Notes: generated from the sequence alone by a model not told the origin. Counted from the first letter of the stretch, positions 8,770 through 16,738 are shown. The stretch is 64,000 nt of DNA from Ramlibacter lithotrophicus (GCF_012184415.1 NZ_VTOX01000004.1:248001-312000); one strand, 5' to 3'. Program-made: numbers and translations.

Positions 8770-10241
8770 TTGAGGCCTATTTCTTCGTAACTGGTCTGGC
8801 CTGCTGGTGAAAGCCGGAGTCCGGTGACGTTCTTCGAATTGAGGACGAGCTTGTTCTCACGAACAACACCGATCCAATTGCCCTCGTCCCGAATCCGAGC
8901 AAGGGTCTCACGGAGCTTCTGAGTATCCATCGGACTTGCCGCCTCAGTTCCTGGTAGCGGTTTTCCGAAGGCAACAAAGGGCGATGCAGGGTTGAAGAAC
9001 GACGTCCAAAAGACCGGTGCTTTAAGAGTCGCCTCGATAACGACGCTTGCAAGGTCGAAGTCGTGCTTCACCAAGCTGCTGATGAGCAGGCCCTTATCGA
9101 CGCCCTTGTAGTCAATTTCGATCGCCCCAATCTCTTTGGGCAGAGTTGCGGCAATGAGGTCCGAAAACGCGTCGCTCTCGCTGATTATCGTCAGCTTCAT
9201 CTTGGGAAGCTGACTTACATCGACCGCTGTAGAAGGGTCGATGGTCGTGCCGTCAACAATATATGGCGCTGTGTGGGGGTTTGCAAGCCCCAATGAAATA
9301 CTCGCCACCTTGCGACGGTCAATTGCACTCGAAAGAGCTCGTTTGAACGTTGCAATTTGCTGCGAATTCAGTCCTTTCTTCGCGAGCTGTTCTTCTCCAA
9401 CTATGAGTACCCGCAGCTTGTCCGTGGTCGCGCTCTTCAGGTACGCGTCGGCCTCATTCCTGTCGATGTCGAGCGACTTAATGAGATTTGGGCTATTCAG
9501 TTCGAGAACGTTCAGTTCGCCGGACTTGAACTTGGTCGCCGCAATGGCATCGTCAGGAACATAGTTGAAGACAATAGTCTCCGCTCTTGCCGGAAGGGGG
9601 GCACCGGCGCGGGATTGCAGCACAACGCGGCTGTCGGGGCGCACCTCCGCCAACCGGAACGCGCCGGCGCCAGGCACATTGCCGTATTCCGCTGGAACTG
9701 CCCCTTTCTTGACAACCCACCCGGCCGGTCCTGACAGCGCTTCGAGAAGCCAGGGGGCCGGAGCACTCTCTTCCACCTCGATCGACGGTCCGACCGCTCG
9801 AATACCGGTACATTTCACCTCTTTGCTACCTGGTGATACTTCATGCTTGATCGACGCTAGAGACCAGGAATACAGGGAAGCGGGTTGCATTGCCTGACAG
9901 AGCGAGGCGGTAACGTCTTCGGGGGTGATCGGTGTGCCGTCGTTGAAAGTCTTGTTCTGCTTCAATGAGAAACGATGCACCGAGCCAGATCTTTCCCATC
10001 TTTCTGCAACGCCTGGGTGGACTGTGCCGTCTTGATCAACCCTGATAAGTCCGAGGTGAAGTAGGGTCGCGACGCGTCGAGATTCGGTATCTGCCAGCTT
10101 AGATGGAGTCAATGAGAGAGCGAACGATTCCAGCCGCAAACTGATCGCCTGCTCGCTTGCCGATTGATTTCTGCTCAGGAGAGAGTATGAGGCCGCGCCC
10201 ACGAGAACCGCGAGAGCAGCGATGGCAGCATACTTCTTCAT
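8766..10241 (-). CDS. extracytoplasmic solute-binding protein (SBP_bac_5, peptide type)
   Basis: 491 residues. The N-terminus MKKYAAIAALAVLVGAASYSLL is a signal or signal-anchor without a lipobox cysteine. The family-5 landmarks are present: LLHLGLIRVDQDGTVHPGVAERWERS, then FSLKQNKTFNDGTPITPEDVTASL, the conserved block of Dpp/Opp/Nik binding proteins. The C-terminal half is divergent and ends right at the permease start (4-nt overlap). It probably captures a peptide or peptide-like ligand in the periplasm. Because a radical SAM gene sits directly upstream with a 4-nt overlap, the ligand might be a modified peptide; that is inference. The mixed G+C is lower than in the chromosomal half. Confidence 0.86.
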   Translation of the reverse strand: MKKYAAIAALAVLVGAASYSLLSRNQSASEQAISLRLESFALSLTPSKLADTESRRVATLLHLGLIRVDQDGTVHPGVAERWERSGSVHRFSLKQNKTFNDGTPITPEDVTASLCQAMQPASLYSWSLASIKHEVSPGSKEVKCTGIRAVGPSIEVEESAPAPWLLEALSGPAGWVVKKGAVPAEYGNVPGAGAFRLAEVRPDSRVVLQSRAGAPLPARAETIVFNYVPDDAIAATKFKSGELNVLELNSPNLIKSLDIDRNEADAYLKSATTDKLRVLIVGEEQLAKKGLNSQQIATFKRALSSAIDRRKVASISLGLANPHTAPYIVDGTTIDPSTAVDVSQLPKMKLTIISESDAFSDLIAATLPKEIGAIEIDYKGVDKGLLISSLVKHDFDLASVVIEATLKAPVFWTSFFNPASPFVAFGKPLPGTEAASPMDTQKLRETLARIRDEGNWIGVVRENKLVLNSKNVTGLRLSPAGQTSYEEIGLK

Positions 10242-11176
10242 GCAAGTGCCCTCTCAAGAAAAGCGTCGCCCGATTCCTCCGCCGGTACCCATCGGGGCAT
10301 GTCGTGGTCGATTTCCCCGAGGATCTCCGCGCCCACGGATGCTCTCCCGCTCGGTGAGAAGCGAATCGTTCTCTCGAGTCGCTTAAGCCGTCGAATGGCG
10401 AGCTTATGAAGAGGGCTGACCTTGTCCGGAAGTTCGTCTTTAATGAGCGAGAACTCGTCGTCGATAACGAGCTTCACTCCGGCTGCGTGGGCCTCGCTCT
10501 GAAGCCGGTAAAGCGTAGAGAAGATGTCGGGTATCGTATCTACCGTCCCTTTCGCCCGAGGGCTCAGCATTGGGCCAACAACCCATTTTTTCGCGCCACG
10601 GTTGGCAAGCCATTGAGCCATCCCGTCTAAGTAGTGGTGGCGATGCGGCTGCAACATGCTGGCAACGATCATCTTGTTTGCCAGCTCAGGCAGCTTCAAC
10701 GCTTTATCGAGACCTGAAACGGCCTTCGCATGTGCACCAAGCGCGCCGCGCCCCAAATCGTGATAGTGCCCGCTAGGGCTATCGACGCTTACCGTTACTG
10801 CTCCCACCTCGAGCGAAATTAGTTCATGGAGCCGCGTCTCCAGATATGTTCCATTCGTCACGAAGGACGACGAGAGACCATGGGCGCGTGCTTCATCGAG
10901 AATGGAAAAGGTGTACTCCCAGGACTCAGGGAGGAGCGGCTCATAGCCTTGAATTGCCACACGGAGATGTTCATATCTGTCGGCTGCGGCGGTGATTATC
11001 TTCCGGTAATCGCTTGGTGAAAGCCATGCCTCTGCCTTCGATACTTCATTGCGAGCCTTGATAAAGCAAGCGGGGCAGTTCAAATTACACTTGGAAGCCG
11101 GCACAACAAAAGTAATGTTGTACGTAAGCGCAGCCTCGTGTTCGGACAGGACAGGAAGTGCTGCTACAACTGCCAT
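10238..11176 (-). CDS. radical SAM enzyme
   Basis: 312 residues. The CxxxCxxC cluster-binding motif is at Cys30, Cys34 and Cys37 (ASKCNLNCPACFIKARNE). The GGEP-like strand is represented by VAIQGYEPLLPESW, and TVSVDSPSG is the usual SAM-binding strand region. There are no cysteines in the C-terminal third, so a SPASM or twitch auxiliary cluster domain is absent. The fold and size suit a small radical SAM enzyme acting on a peptide, sugar or nucleotide; substrate unknown. It overlaps the solute-binding protein by 4 nt and starts 18 nt after the unknown 442-residue gene, so it sits inside a tight operon. Family call firm; reaction unknown. Confidence 0.9.
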   Translation of the reverse strand: MAVVAALPVLSEHEAALTYNITFVVPASKCNLNCPACFIKARNEVSKAEAWLSPSDYRKIITAAADRYEHLRVAIQGYEPLLPESWEYTFSILDEARAHGLSSSFVTNGTYLETRLHELISLEVGAVTVSVDSPSGHYHDLGRGALGAHAKAVSGLDKALKLPELANKMIVASMLQPHRHHYLDGMAQWLANRGAKKWVVGPMLSPRAKGTVDTIPDIFSTLYRLQSEAHAAGVKLVIDDEFSLIKDELPDKVSPLHKLAIRRLKRLERTIRFSPSGRASVGAEILGEIDHDMPRWVPAEESGDAFLERALA

Positions 11177-11194
11177 AAATTCCCCTATAGTCGA

Positions 11195-12523
11195 TTAAAG
11201 CGACATTAGCTCATCGAGCTTAAGAATGTCCCAATTCAAGTACCTCAATTGCTTCTCAGCCTCGGAAGCAGGTTCAAGACCAGCACTCCGATGCAAGGCA
11301 TCCGACACCAGTCCCAATGATGAGGTAAGGTGTATCGGCTGTGATTCGATCAAAACGGTTTCCAAGGTCGAGAAAGTGTCGTGTTCACTAGGAAAATAAA
11401 AATAACGGAAGCCTTTCCCGTCAGCACCCGCCAAGAGTGTCTGTGGGAAGTGTCTTAGAACCTGACCCCGCGGTCCCGTTAATAGCGGCTTCCACTCATC
11501 AGGCATCGCTTCGGGTAGAGGGTCGACCTTCTCAAGTCGGGAACTTGCGGAAAGCGCTTGGACGTACGGACTGTCTCTGAATAACTCCTCCCGCTTAACG
11601 GCAAGAGTGGGTGAGTTCTTGACTACGAATCTACATCGATCGTGAGCGTCCTTCACTAGCTCTTTAAAGTCACGCGCATGCGCATGCAAAAATGCGGCAA
11701 AGCCGGCTCGAAGATCTGCGAAATTCCAATGCGCCAGCCAGTCGGAGGAGTCTTCGTTGTGTTGGAGTCCGTAGTCGCACACCCATACGCAGATCGTCCT
11801 GCGGTGAGGCTCGCGTTGCCTGGTTTTTTGTAGAAGGACAGACAGCGCGCCGCCCTCACCAGCAAATAATGCCAGCGATGTCCGGACACCTATAGCCAAT
11901 GAGGAAAGCTTGCCCTGCCCGTCTTTGACCATTTCCGTAAGTGCATCGTCACGGCCAACGCCGCGGATCGAACGATAGCGGCTGAGAACATATATAAAAT
12001 CAAATTCGGCAAGGCTATTTGCAAAGTCATCCCAACCTCCTTCTTGGACCGGTAGTCTGCTGACATGGAAGCCCTTCTCGGCCTTCGCGAACTGAAAGAT
12101 TAGGTCAATGATTTCTGATGCACAAGCAGAAGGGTCGCTGCAGCCCTTTATGGGCTTGCGCTTTTCCAGGCCGGACGAAGCCTCGTCGTAGTGCCAGTAC
12201 GTGAACATCGAAGTCGCCAGTGCACGTCCGATTTCAGGCGTAAACAGCACTCGACCATTCATGATGTGGGAAATATTTTTCGCCGCCTGCTTCTCTTCCA
12301 GGAACAGATACGTGTTTCGGGAGCGGCCGACCAGCCTCTGCTCAGGTGCGTCGTCCTTCGTCCACTCACCGCCGGCCCCGAGCCAAGCATCAAGCAAGAT
12401 TCTTGGCGAATGCCGCCAATAACCTTGCCGGCATTGCTCGTGGAGCTGCGCACACAGGTGGCGAAAAGCGGCGCCAGTGGAGAGTTGGGCGGGCGCGTCC
12501 ACGCCAGTAGTTGCGTGTTTCAT
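11195..12523 (-). CDS. unknown protein, first gene of the radical SAM/ABC operon
   Basis: 442 residues from ATG 12523 (MKHATTGVDAP); the frame is open further upstream to 12811, but that part overlaps a promoter, a hairpin terminator and a -10 element and is not credible coding. The product is soluble, with mixed alpha/beta composition and no motif I recognise. Notable stretches are RSRNTYLFLEEKQAAKNISH, FDFIYVLSRYRSIRG and RTICVWVCDYGLQHNEDSSDW. The only Shine-Dalgarno-like bases touch the ATG, while a TATACT -10 ends 8 nt before it, so translation may be leaderless. An alternative start is 12568. It is co-directional and 18 nt from the radical SAM gene, so probably a partner of that enzyme or a substrate-recognition protein. 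Confidence 0.72.
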   Translation of the reverse strand: MKHATTGVDAPAQLSTGAAFRHLCAQLHEQCRQGYWRHSPRILLDAWLGAGGEWTKDDAPEQRLVGRSRNTYLFLEEKQAAKNISHIMNGRVLFTPEIGRALATSMFTYWHYDEASSGLEKRKPIKGCSDPSACASEIIDLIFQFAKAEKGFHVSRLPVQEGGWDDFANSLAEFDFIYVLSRYRSIRGVGRDDALTEMVKDGQGKLSSLAIGVRTSLALFAGEGGALSVLLQKTRQREPHRRTICVWVCDYGLQHNEDSSDWLAHWNFADLRAGFAAFLHAHARDFKELVKDAHDRCRFVVKNSPTLAVKREELFRDSPYVQALSASSRLEKVDPLPEAMPDEWKPLLTGPRGQVLRHFPQTLLAGADGKGFRYFYFPSEHDTFSTLETVLIESQPIHLTSSLGLVSDALHRSAGLEPASEAEKQLRYLNWDILKLDELMSL

Positions 12524-12531
12524 TCCTGACC

Positions 12532-12562
12532 AGTATAGCTCCCCACAGTGATGGGTCGGCAA
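12532..12562 (-). promoter_or_regulatory. putative promoter of the six-gene operon
   Basis: On the minus strand TTGCCG (12557-12562) and TATACT (12532-12537) are separated by 19 bp. The -10 is 5/6 to consensus. A transcription start 6-8 nt downstream would fall at the ATG of the 442-residue gene, implying a leaderless mRNA. The spacing is longer than ideal. Confidence 0.4.
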
Positions 12563-12632
12563 ATCCATCAGAGTGATGACGTGATTGTGGCCGGACAAAA
12601 AAGACTTGACATCACTGATGCGTAAGCTAAAG

Positions 12633-12706
12633 TAAAAGGGCCGACAGCGGTTGCACACTGTCGGCCCCGATCGGCAGAGGACGCCGACCAGCCTTTGCCA
12701 AGGCCA
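12633..12706 (-). ncRNA. putative small RNA A (paralogue of 13086-13160)
   Basis: About 74-nt transcript predicted from a promoter at 12712-12741 to the T-run at 12634-12637. Three hairpins can be drawn in order: GCCTT..AAGGC; GGTCGGC..GCCGATC with a pyrimidine loop containing CCTC; and a perfect 10-bp terminator stem GGGCCGACAG/CTGTCGGCCC followed by TTTT. The same architecture with diverged stems occurs 450 bp upstream (unit B), and base changes in the stems are largely paired, which supports RNA structure. The exposed CCTC is complementary to Shine-Dalgarno sequences, so a role as a translation-blocking RNA is possible. It lies between the operon promoter and the 52-codon frame. Confidence 0.55.
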
Positions 12707-12711
12707 TACGT

Positions 12712-12741
12712 ACTGTAGCATTTTAGCAACAGATCTGTCAA
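12712..12741 (-). promoter_or_regulatory. putative promoter of small RNA A
   Basis: Minus strand: perfect TTGACA (12736-12741), 18-bp spacer, TACAGT (12712-12717). Its predicted start lies just before the first hairpin of RNA A. Confidence 0.55.
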
Positions 12742-12822
12742 GCCTTCCAGGTTGTCCTCCGCCGCCCCGGCACAGGCGCTGGCGCCTCACTGCTCGGCCG
12801 AGCTTGAGCAAAGGAGTTGCGG

Positions 12823-12981
12823 ATGGAAACCGAGAAATGCACTGATGTCGAGTTGGACCAAGAGCGGAGCAGAACTCGAGCTCAGCCAGTAAATGACGAT
12901 AGGTACCCGCCTATCGCGTTGTATCGAGATCCGGCGTGGTACCGAGAGCTCGATGACACAACTCTCGGCGAAGCGGACTGA
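12823..12981 (+). CDS. putative 52-aa peptide between the two small RNAs
   Basis: ATG 12823 is preceded by a strong Shine-Dalgarno AAGGAG (12811-12816) at 6-nt spacing; TGA at 12979-12981. The peptide is highly charged with one Cys at position 6 (METEKCTDVELDQ), a central RYPPIALYRDPAWYREL segment rich in Tyr, Trp and Pro, and an acidic tail ending LGEAD. It has no signal peptide. The length, acidic N-terminal half and aromatic core-like segment would suit a precursor peptide for the divergent radical SAM operon, but no homologue is recognised and a competing minus-strand frame covers the same bases. Treat as a candidate small gene. Confidence 0.4.
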   Translation: METEKCTDVELDQERSRTRAQPVNDDRYPPIALYRDPAWYRELDDTTLGEAD

Positions 12982-13085
12982 AAGTCTCCAACTCGCGAGG
13001 GCCCGCGCCGAAGCCCAAGTCGCGGCGCTAACCCGATGGTAGTCAGCGACACGTACGAGGGGAGCACCAATCAACACGTTCTAAA

Positions 13086-13160
13086 CAAAAAGGGACCACG
13101 AACGCCGCAAACGTTCGTGATCCCGATCGGTGGAGGGTCCGCCGACCAGCTCATGAGCTA
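13086..13160 (-). ncRNA. putative small RNA B (paralogue of 12633-12706)
   Basis: About 75-nt unit with the same order of elements as RNA A: an AGCTCATGAGCT hairpin, a GGTCGG..CCGATC stem enclosing ACCCTCCA (an exact CCTCC, the anti-Shine-Dalgarno core), and a terminator stem CACGAACG/CGTTCGTG closed by GGGA/TCCC and followed by TTTTT. Sequence identity with A is clear in the middle stem (CGATCGG...GCCGACCAGC on the plus strand), whereas the terminator stem differs but keeps pairing. No open reading frame fits the transcript. Confidence 0.55.
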
Positions 13161-13165
13161 TGTAG

Positions 13166-13194
13166 AGTCTACCATGTAAGCGCTCACTCTGCAA
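13166..13194 (-). promoter_or_regulatory. putative promoter of small RNA B
   Basis: Minus strand: TTGCAG (13189-13194), 17-bp spacer, TAGACT (13166-13171), placed as in unit A relative to the first hairpin. Confidence 0.5.
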
Positions 13195-13302
13195 GCGACT
13201 GATCCGGACTTTCCTCCTCTCAGACCACTTTGTGTTAGTGGCCGCTCACAGGAGCGCCAGGGAAGAGCTCGCCCGAAAACGAGCTACTGAAGGAGAGAAG
13301 CT

Positions 13303-14832
13303 ATGGAATTCCACCGCAAACCGCCTTCGAAGGTGGCGGAAGTGTCGGCCGCCATCTGGGCGTTCCTGAATAAGACTGCTATCACAGGAAGTGGCAGCGA
13401 TCCGCAACTCCTCGAGCAGCACGGCTCCGCCCAGTGCAAGAGCAAAGCAGCGTCGGTGGGCTGGGCGAATCTCGCCGCCTCATCTCTCGGGGCGATCGGC
13501 GCCTATATCAAGACATACATGATCGTGCCCGGGCCGCTCGCAGCCGTGGCCGCGAGCATCACCGCCGCGATCTATTTCATCCTCATCTTCAATCTGGAGA
13601 AGATGCTCGCCGCCGGAATCAGCGCCTTCTGGCCAGCGTCAACCAAACTGAAGGCACTCGCGGGCCGCGCAAGTGTGACCATGCTATGCACCGCGGTGCT
13701 CCAGGCAGTGCCGTGGACCCTGATCGCCTTCGGCAACCAGTTGGAGGTGAGGTTGGCGAAGTTCGAGATGGACGCCCGCCAGGAAGCGAAGGGCAAAATC
13801 GAGGCGCTGCATGACATCAAGGCTGTCGACGGTAAGACGGCGAAGATGGTCCATGCCGTCAAGGAAGCGGCCGAGCAGGTACGGGTCCTGCCCGAGAGCG
13901 TTGTCGACGTTCAGCAAATCGCGGAGAAGTGCGACAAGGACGCCGACGCCCTCTTCGCCAGCAATAAGCGGAAGGCGGCCTCCCTCCAGGCTCGTCTCCC
14001 CGCGCTGGCGAACATTGAATTCTCGAACACGGCGGTCCTCGCCCAGAAGCTGGAAGCGAAACGCGCCCGGGAGGAAATCGCTGCACGCCTCACCCGTCTT
14101 GCCGACGATGTGGCGGCAAAACGCGCCGAATGCCGTAACAACCACGCGCAGGCCGCCGAAGCCAAGAACCGATACATAACCGAAGCCACGGCCAAGCTGC
14201 ACAAGGTCGAGGCAGAACTCGATGGCCAAAAGCGCGCCGCTGGCGAAGTCGCGAAGGCAGTCAGTGCGGATGTGGCCAAAGCTGACGAAGCCGCTCGCCG
14301 GGGGTACGTCACGAACAGTGCTGCGGAGATCAAGGCCGCCGTAGCCCTTCTCAGCGAGGAGCCCTACGCACGTATCAAGGCATTGTTCATCTACTTCTTC
14401 TTCGTCGTCGTGGACATCGCCTGCATATCGCTCAAATTGCTGGCCAAGCCCGGCTTGTACGACTTCGCGCTGCGCAAGCGCGACGAGCTGGCCCGTATCG
14501 GCGCCGATCAGACCATTCGGGAGGCCGAGCGCGAGGACATGCTGCAGGCGGTGCAAAGCGCGGCCAAGGTGAAGGGCGTCATCGAGTTCCATGCCCAGGA
14601 TGCTGGTGCCGCGTTTGCCTGCCTTGAGCGCCTTGCTCACGACGAAAAGGTGCGCGCGGCTGAACAAACGCACGACATCAGAATGGCGAGGGCACAGCTC
14701 GCAGAGATTGAAACGTTGGCGGCGCAAGTTGAGGCCGTGCTGCAGCGAGTAAAGGGCAACCACGCGCTCGCCGTGCGCCTGAACGAGGTTCTCGCAATCC
14801 TCCGCGGCACCGCAACTCCCAAGGCAGCCTGA
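13303..14832 (+). CDS. DUF4407-like membrane/coiled-coil protein
   Basis: 509 residues. The N-terminal part has three hydrophobic stretches (LAASSLGAIGAYIKTYMIV, AAVAASITAAIYFILIFNLE and SVTMLCTAVLQAVPWTLIAF). A long Ala/Glu/Lys-rich coiled coil follows (about 150-345), then another membrane segment (ALFIYFFFVVVDIACISL) and a C-terminal helix. This TM-coiled coil-TM layout is that of DUF4407 proteins. The start ATG 13303 has AAGGAGAG upstream. A PIN-domain gene follows after 54 nt on the same strand, so the pair probably acts together; a membrane sensor plus nuclease arrangement is plausible for defence. Function not established. Confidence 0.7.
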   Translation: MEFHRKPPSKVAEVSAAIWAFLNKTAITGSGSDPQLLEQHGSAQCKSKAASVGWANLAASSLGAIGAYIKTYMIVPGPLAAVAASITAAIYFILIFNLEKMLAAGISAFWPASTKLKALAGRASVTMLCTAVLQAVPWTLIAFGNQLEVRLAKFEMDARQEAKGKIEALHDIKAVDGKTAKMVHAVKEAAEQVRVLPESVVDVQQIAEKCDKDADALFASNKRKAASLQARLPALANIEFSNTAVLAQKLEAKRAREEIAARLTRLADDVAAKRAECRNNHAQAAEAKNRYITEATAKLHKVEAELDGQKRAAGEVAKAVSADVAKADEAARRGYVTNSAAEIKAAVALLSEEPYARIKALFIYFFFVVVDIACISLKLLAKPGLYDFALRKRDELARIGADQTIREAEREDMLQAVQSAAKVKGVIEFHAQDAGAAFACLERLAHDEKVRAAEQTHDIRMARAQLAEIETLAAQVEAVLQRVKGNHALAVRLNEVLAILRGTATPKAA

Positions 14833-14886
14833 AACCCATTCGGCCGGCCGATCTCATTCGGCCAGGCCGCCTTCTGGAGAACCTTC

Positions 14887-16359
14887 ATGAATGATATTCA
14901 GATGAACAAGGTTGCCCTGCGTTTCGCCGGTATCGACGCCAAAACGAGGGCAGGCGCCAGCATTGCGATCCAACTGAGCGACGAAGCCCGCGAGATCCTG
15001 TGGGGCGATGACGGCGGCGGCGACCTTTACGTTGTCGGCCTCAACCTCCTTGCCGATGTAGGCCCTCTGCGCAACCGGGAAACCTACGATCGCCTGCTGA
15101 AGTTCTTCCCCGACTGGTGGAGGCTGGATGGCAACGCGGCCAAGATAATCGCGCACAAGCTGGAGACGGCGACGGACGCGGGCGAACGCCAGGTGCTCGA
15201 CAAAGAGATCGCCGACGTCGCCACTTGGTTTGCCGAAGACGACCAGCCCTTCGACATCGACCGCGCCCAATTGACCTGGGACACGCTGAAGGAAGGCGCG
15301 CTGCAATGGGAAGTGCGAGACACGAACTGGCTCGCCTCCAACCCTGTTGTATGGTCAAGTGAGCTTCCATCAAGCACGTACAGCTACTACTCCGTCAAGA
15401 CCGTAACCAATACGACGGAGCTCCTTGCTGCGGGAGACGCCGTCGATCGCGCACTGAAAAGCCGGGGTCTCCAGGAGAGTGCGGTGGCTGGGACGGTCAG
15501 GATATTCACAGTCGCTGAAGTCCTGAAGGCGCTTGTCGGCCCAATTGCAGCGATAGTGATCGAGAAAACACCCCAAGGTTGGGAACCCGGGGTAGTTCAC
15601 GTGAAAGGCGAAGGAGGAACCCCTCAGAGCCTCTTGCGCTTGGCGCACCTGCTCGCGTCAGGCTATGCCGCACGGGAACAGGTGAACGAGAACAGGCGGA
15701 AGATTGCGGCTGCAACTAGCGGTATCAATGTCGGCCACCTGCTCGGCTCCATCGTAAGCGAGGCGCTCGGAACCGCCACCAGTGCTCCGAACAGCGAACG
15801 CCCAGTTTCGGCCCTACCGGTCCAAGACAGGCCGAAGGCGCCTCATTTCACTTACATCGACACGTGCACGCTCCTGGAAGCCCCTGAGAGGGAGGCCACG
15901 ATCCACCTCATCGAGGACTCGGAAACGACGGTGATCATCGTTGCAGCCGTCCTCGACGAGCTTGAACGCAAGAAGGCGGGTCGTGCGGACTTGGTCCGCG
16001 ACGCGAATGCCGCCTTGCGTCGTATCGAGCAGTGGCTCCTTGACGGAAAGGCGGAGGTCGAGGGGCTCGACGTGGAGCGTTCGCGCCCCTACGCGGACAA
16101 GGAAATACTGGAGTCAATCGCCAGACATCTCAAGCAAGGGGCAACGGCAACGCTGATCACCGCGGACACCGCCCTGCGCCTCCGCGCCCGAGCGTCCAAC
16201 CCGAAAGGCCAGATCGTGACGATCGATTCCCGTGCGCTCGTGAACGAGACCGATCGACGGCCGGCGCCGGTATCACCGGCAGCATGGACAAGACGCGATA
16301 AAGCATCACGGCTGCCGATCCGGCAGACCGCGCCGCCTCTTCAATTGAGTGGAGGCTGA
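14887..16359 (+). CDS. protein with C-terminal PIN-like nuclease domain
   Basis: 490 residues. The first about 310 residues form a domain I do not recognise. The C-terminal about 130 residues form a PIN-like ribonuclease fold: FTYIDTCTLLE (first Asp), VLDELERKKAG (Glu/Asp), DANAALRRIEQWL and ATLITADTALRLRA (last Asp), in the order seen in PhoH-associated and VapC-type PIN domains. No membrane segments. It follows the DUF4407-like gene by 54 nt, and a small membrane protein gene overlaps or follows within a few bases, so a polycistronic unit is likely. Expected to cut RNA; trigger unknown. Confidence 0.75.
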   Translation: MNDIQMNKVALRFAGIDAKTRAGASIAIQLSDEAREILWGDDGGGDLYVVGLNLLADVGPLRNRETYDRLLKFFPDWWRLDGNAAKIIAHKLETATDAGERQVLDKEIADVATWFAEDDQPFDIDRAQLTWDTLKEGALQWEVRDTNWLASNPVVWSSELPSSTYSYYSVKTVTNTTELLAAGDAVDRALKSRGLQESAVAGTVRIFTVAEVLKALVGPIAAIVIEKTPQGWEPGVVHVKGEGGTPQSLLRLAHLLASGYAAREQVNENRRKIAAATSGINVGHLLGSIVSEALGTATSAPNSERPVSALPVQDRPKAPHFTYIDTCTLLEAPEREATIHLIEDSETTVIIVAAVLDELERKKAGRADLVRDANAALRRIEQWLLDGKAEVEGLDVERSRPYADKEILESIARHLKQGATATLITADTALRLRARASNPKGQIVTIDSRALVNETDRRPAPVSPAAWTRRDKASRLPIRQTAPPLQLSGG

Positions 16360-16363
16360 CGTG

Positions 16364-16738
16364 ATGATCAGGTCGATTTTCACGCGAAAATATGTCCCCG
16401 GGTCAAAGCTACCTCCGCCGGAGTTCGACCACGGCGGGATCTGCCAGGAGTCTTTCCCCTGTGCCCGGGGAAACGCTCCTCCTTCAATAACCATCACGTT
16501 CAATGTTCAGGCGGCGAAGCCAAACCCGCTGCTTACCGCATCGGCGCTGGTCATCGCGCTGGCCGTAGCCATTGCGGTCATCTCGACGATTGTCGAGCGT
16601 GTGATCATCGTGACCGCCGCTTCGTCGGAGGAGGTCGAGGCAAAGCCTCTCGTGATAGAGAGCAAGCCTGGCTGCGATCCCGACGACGCAACGTGTTCCT
16701 TCGGTCGCTCACGAATGAAGCCACAGGAGTTCATATGA
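16364..16738 (+). CDS. small single-span membrane protein
   Basis: 124 residues from ATG 16364 with GGAGG (16351-16355) at 8 nt. An N-terminal Pro/Arg-rich region is followed by one hydrophobic span (LLTASALVIALAVAIAVIST) and an acidic, Cys-containing C-terminal tail. No family recognised. It starts 4 nt after the PIN gene stop, and its own stop overlaps the next frame (ATGA), so it belongs to the DUF4407-PIN transcription unit and may anchor or regulate it. Confidence 0.6.
   Translation: MIRSIFTRKYVPGSKLPPPEFDHGGICQESFPCARGNAPPSITITFNVQAAKPNPLLTASALVIALAVAIAVISTIVERVIIVTAASSEEVEAKPLVIESKPGCDPDDATCSFGRSRMKPQEFI

Noticed and set aside
12524-12811. 96-codon N-terminal extension of the 442-residue unknown protein
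   Set aside because: The extension runs through a promoter, a three-hairpin unit and a terminator; its sequence is Arg/Cys-rich and unlike the rest of the protein.
12787-13077. 96-codon minus-strand frame between the two small RNAs
   Set aside because: It needs a TTG start directly after a terminator, has no Shine-Dalgarno, and its product (Ser/Arg/Leu-rich) looks like the shadow of the plus-strand 52-codon frame.
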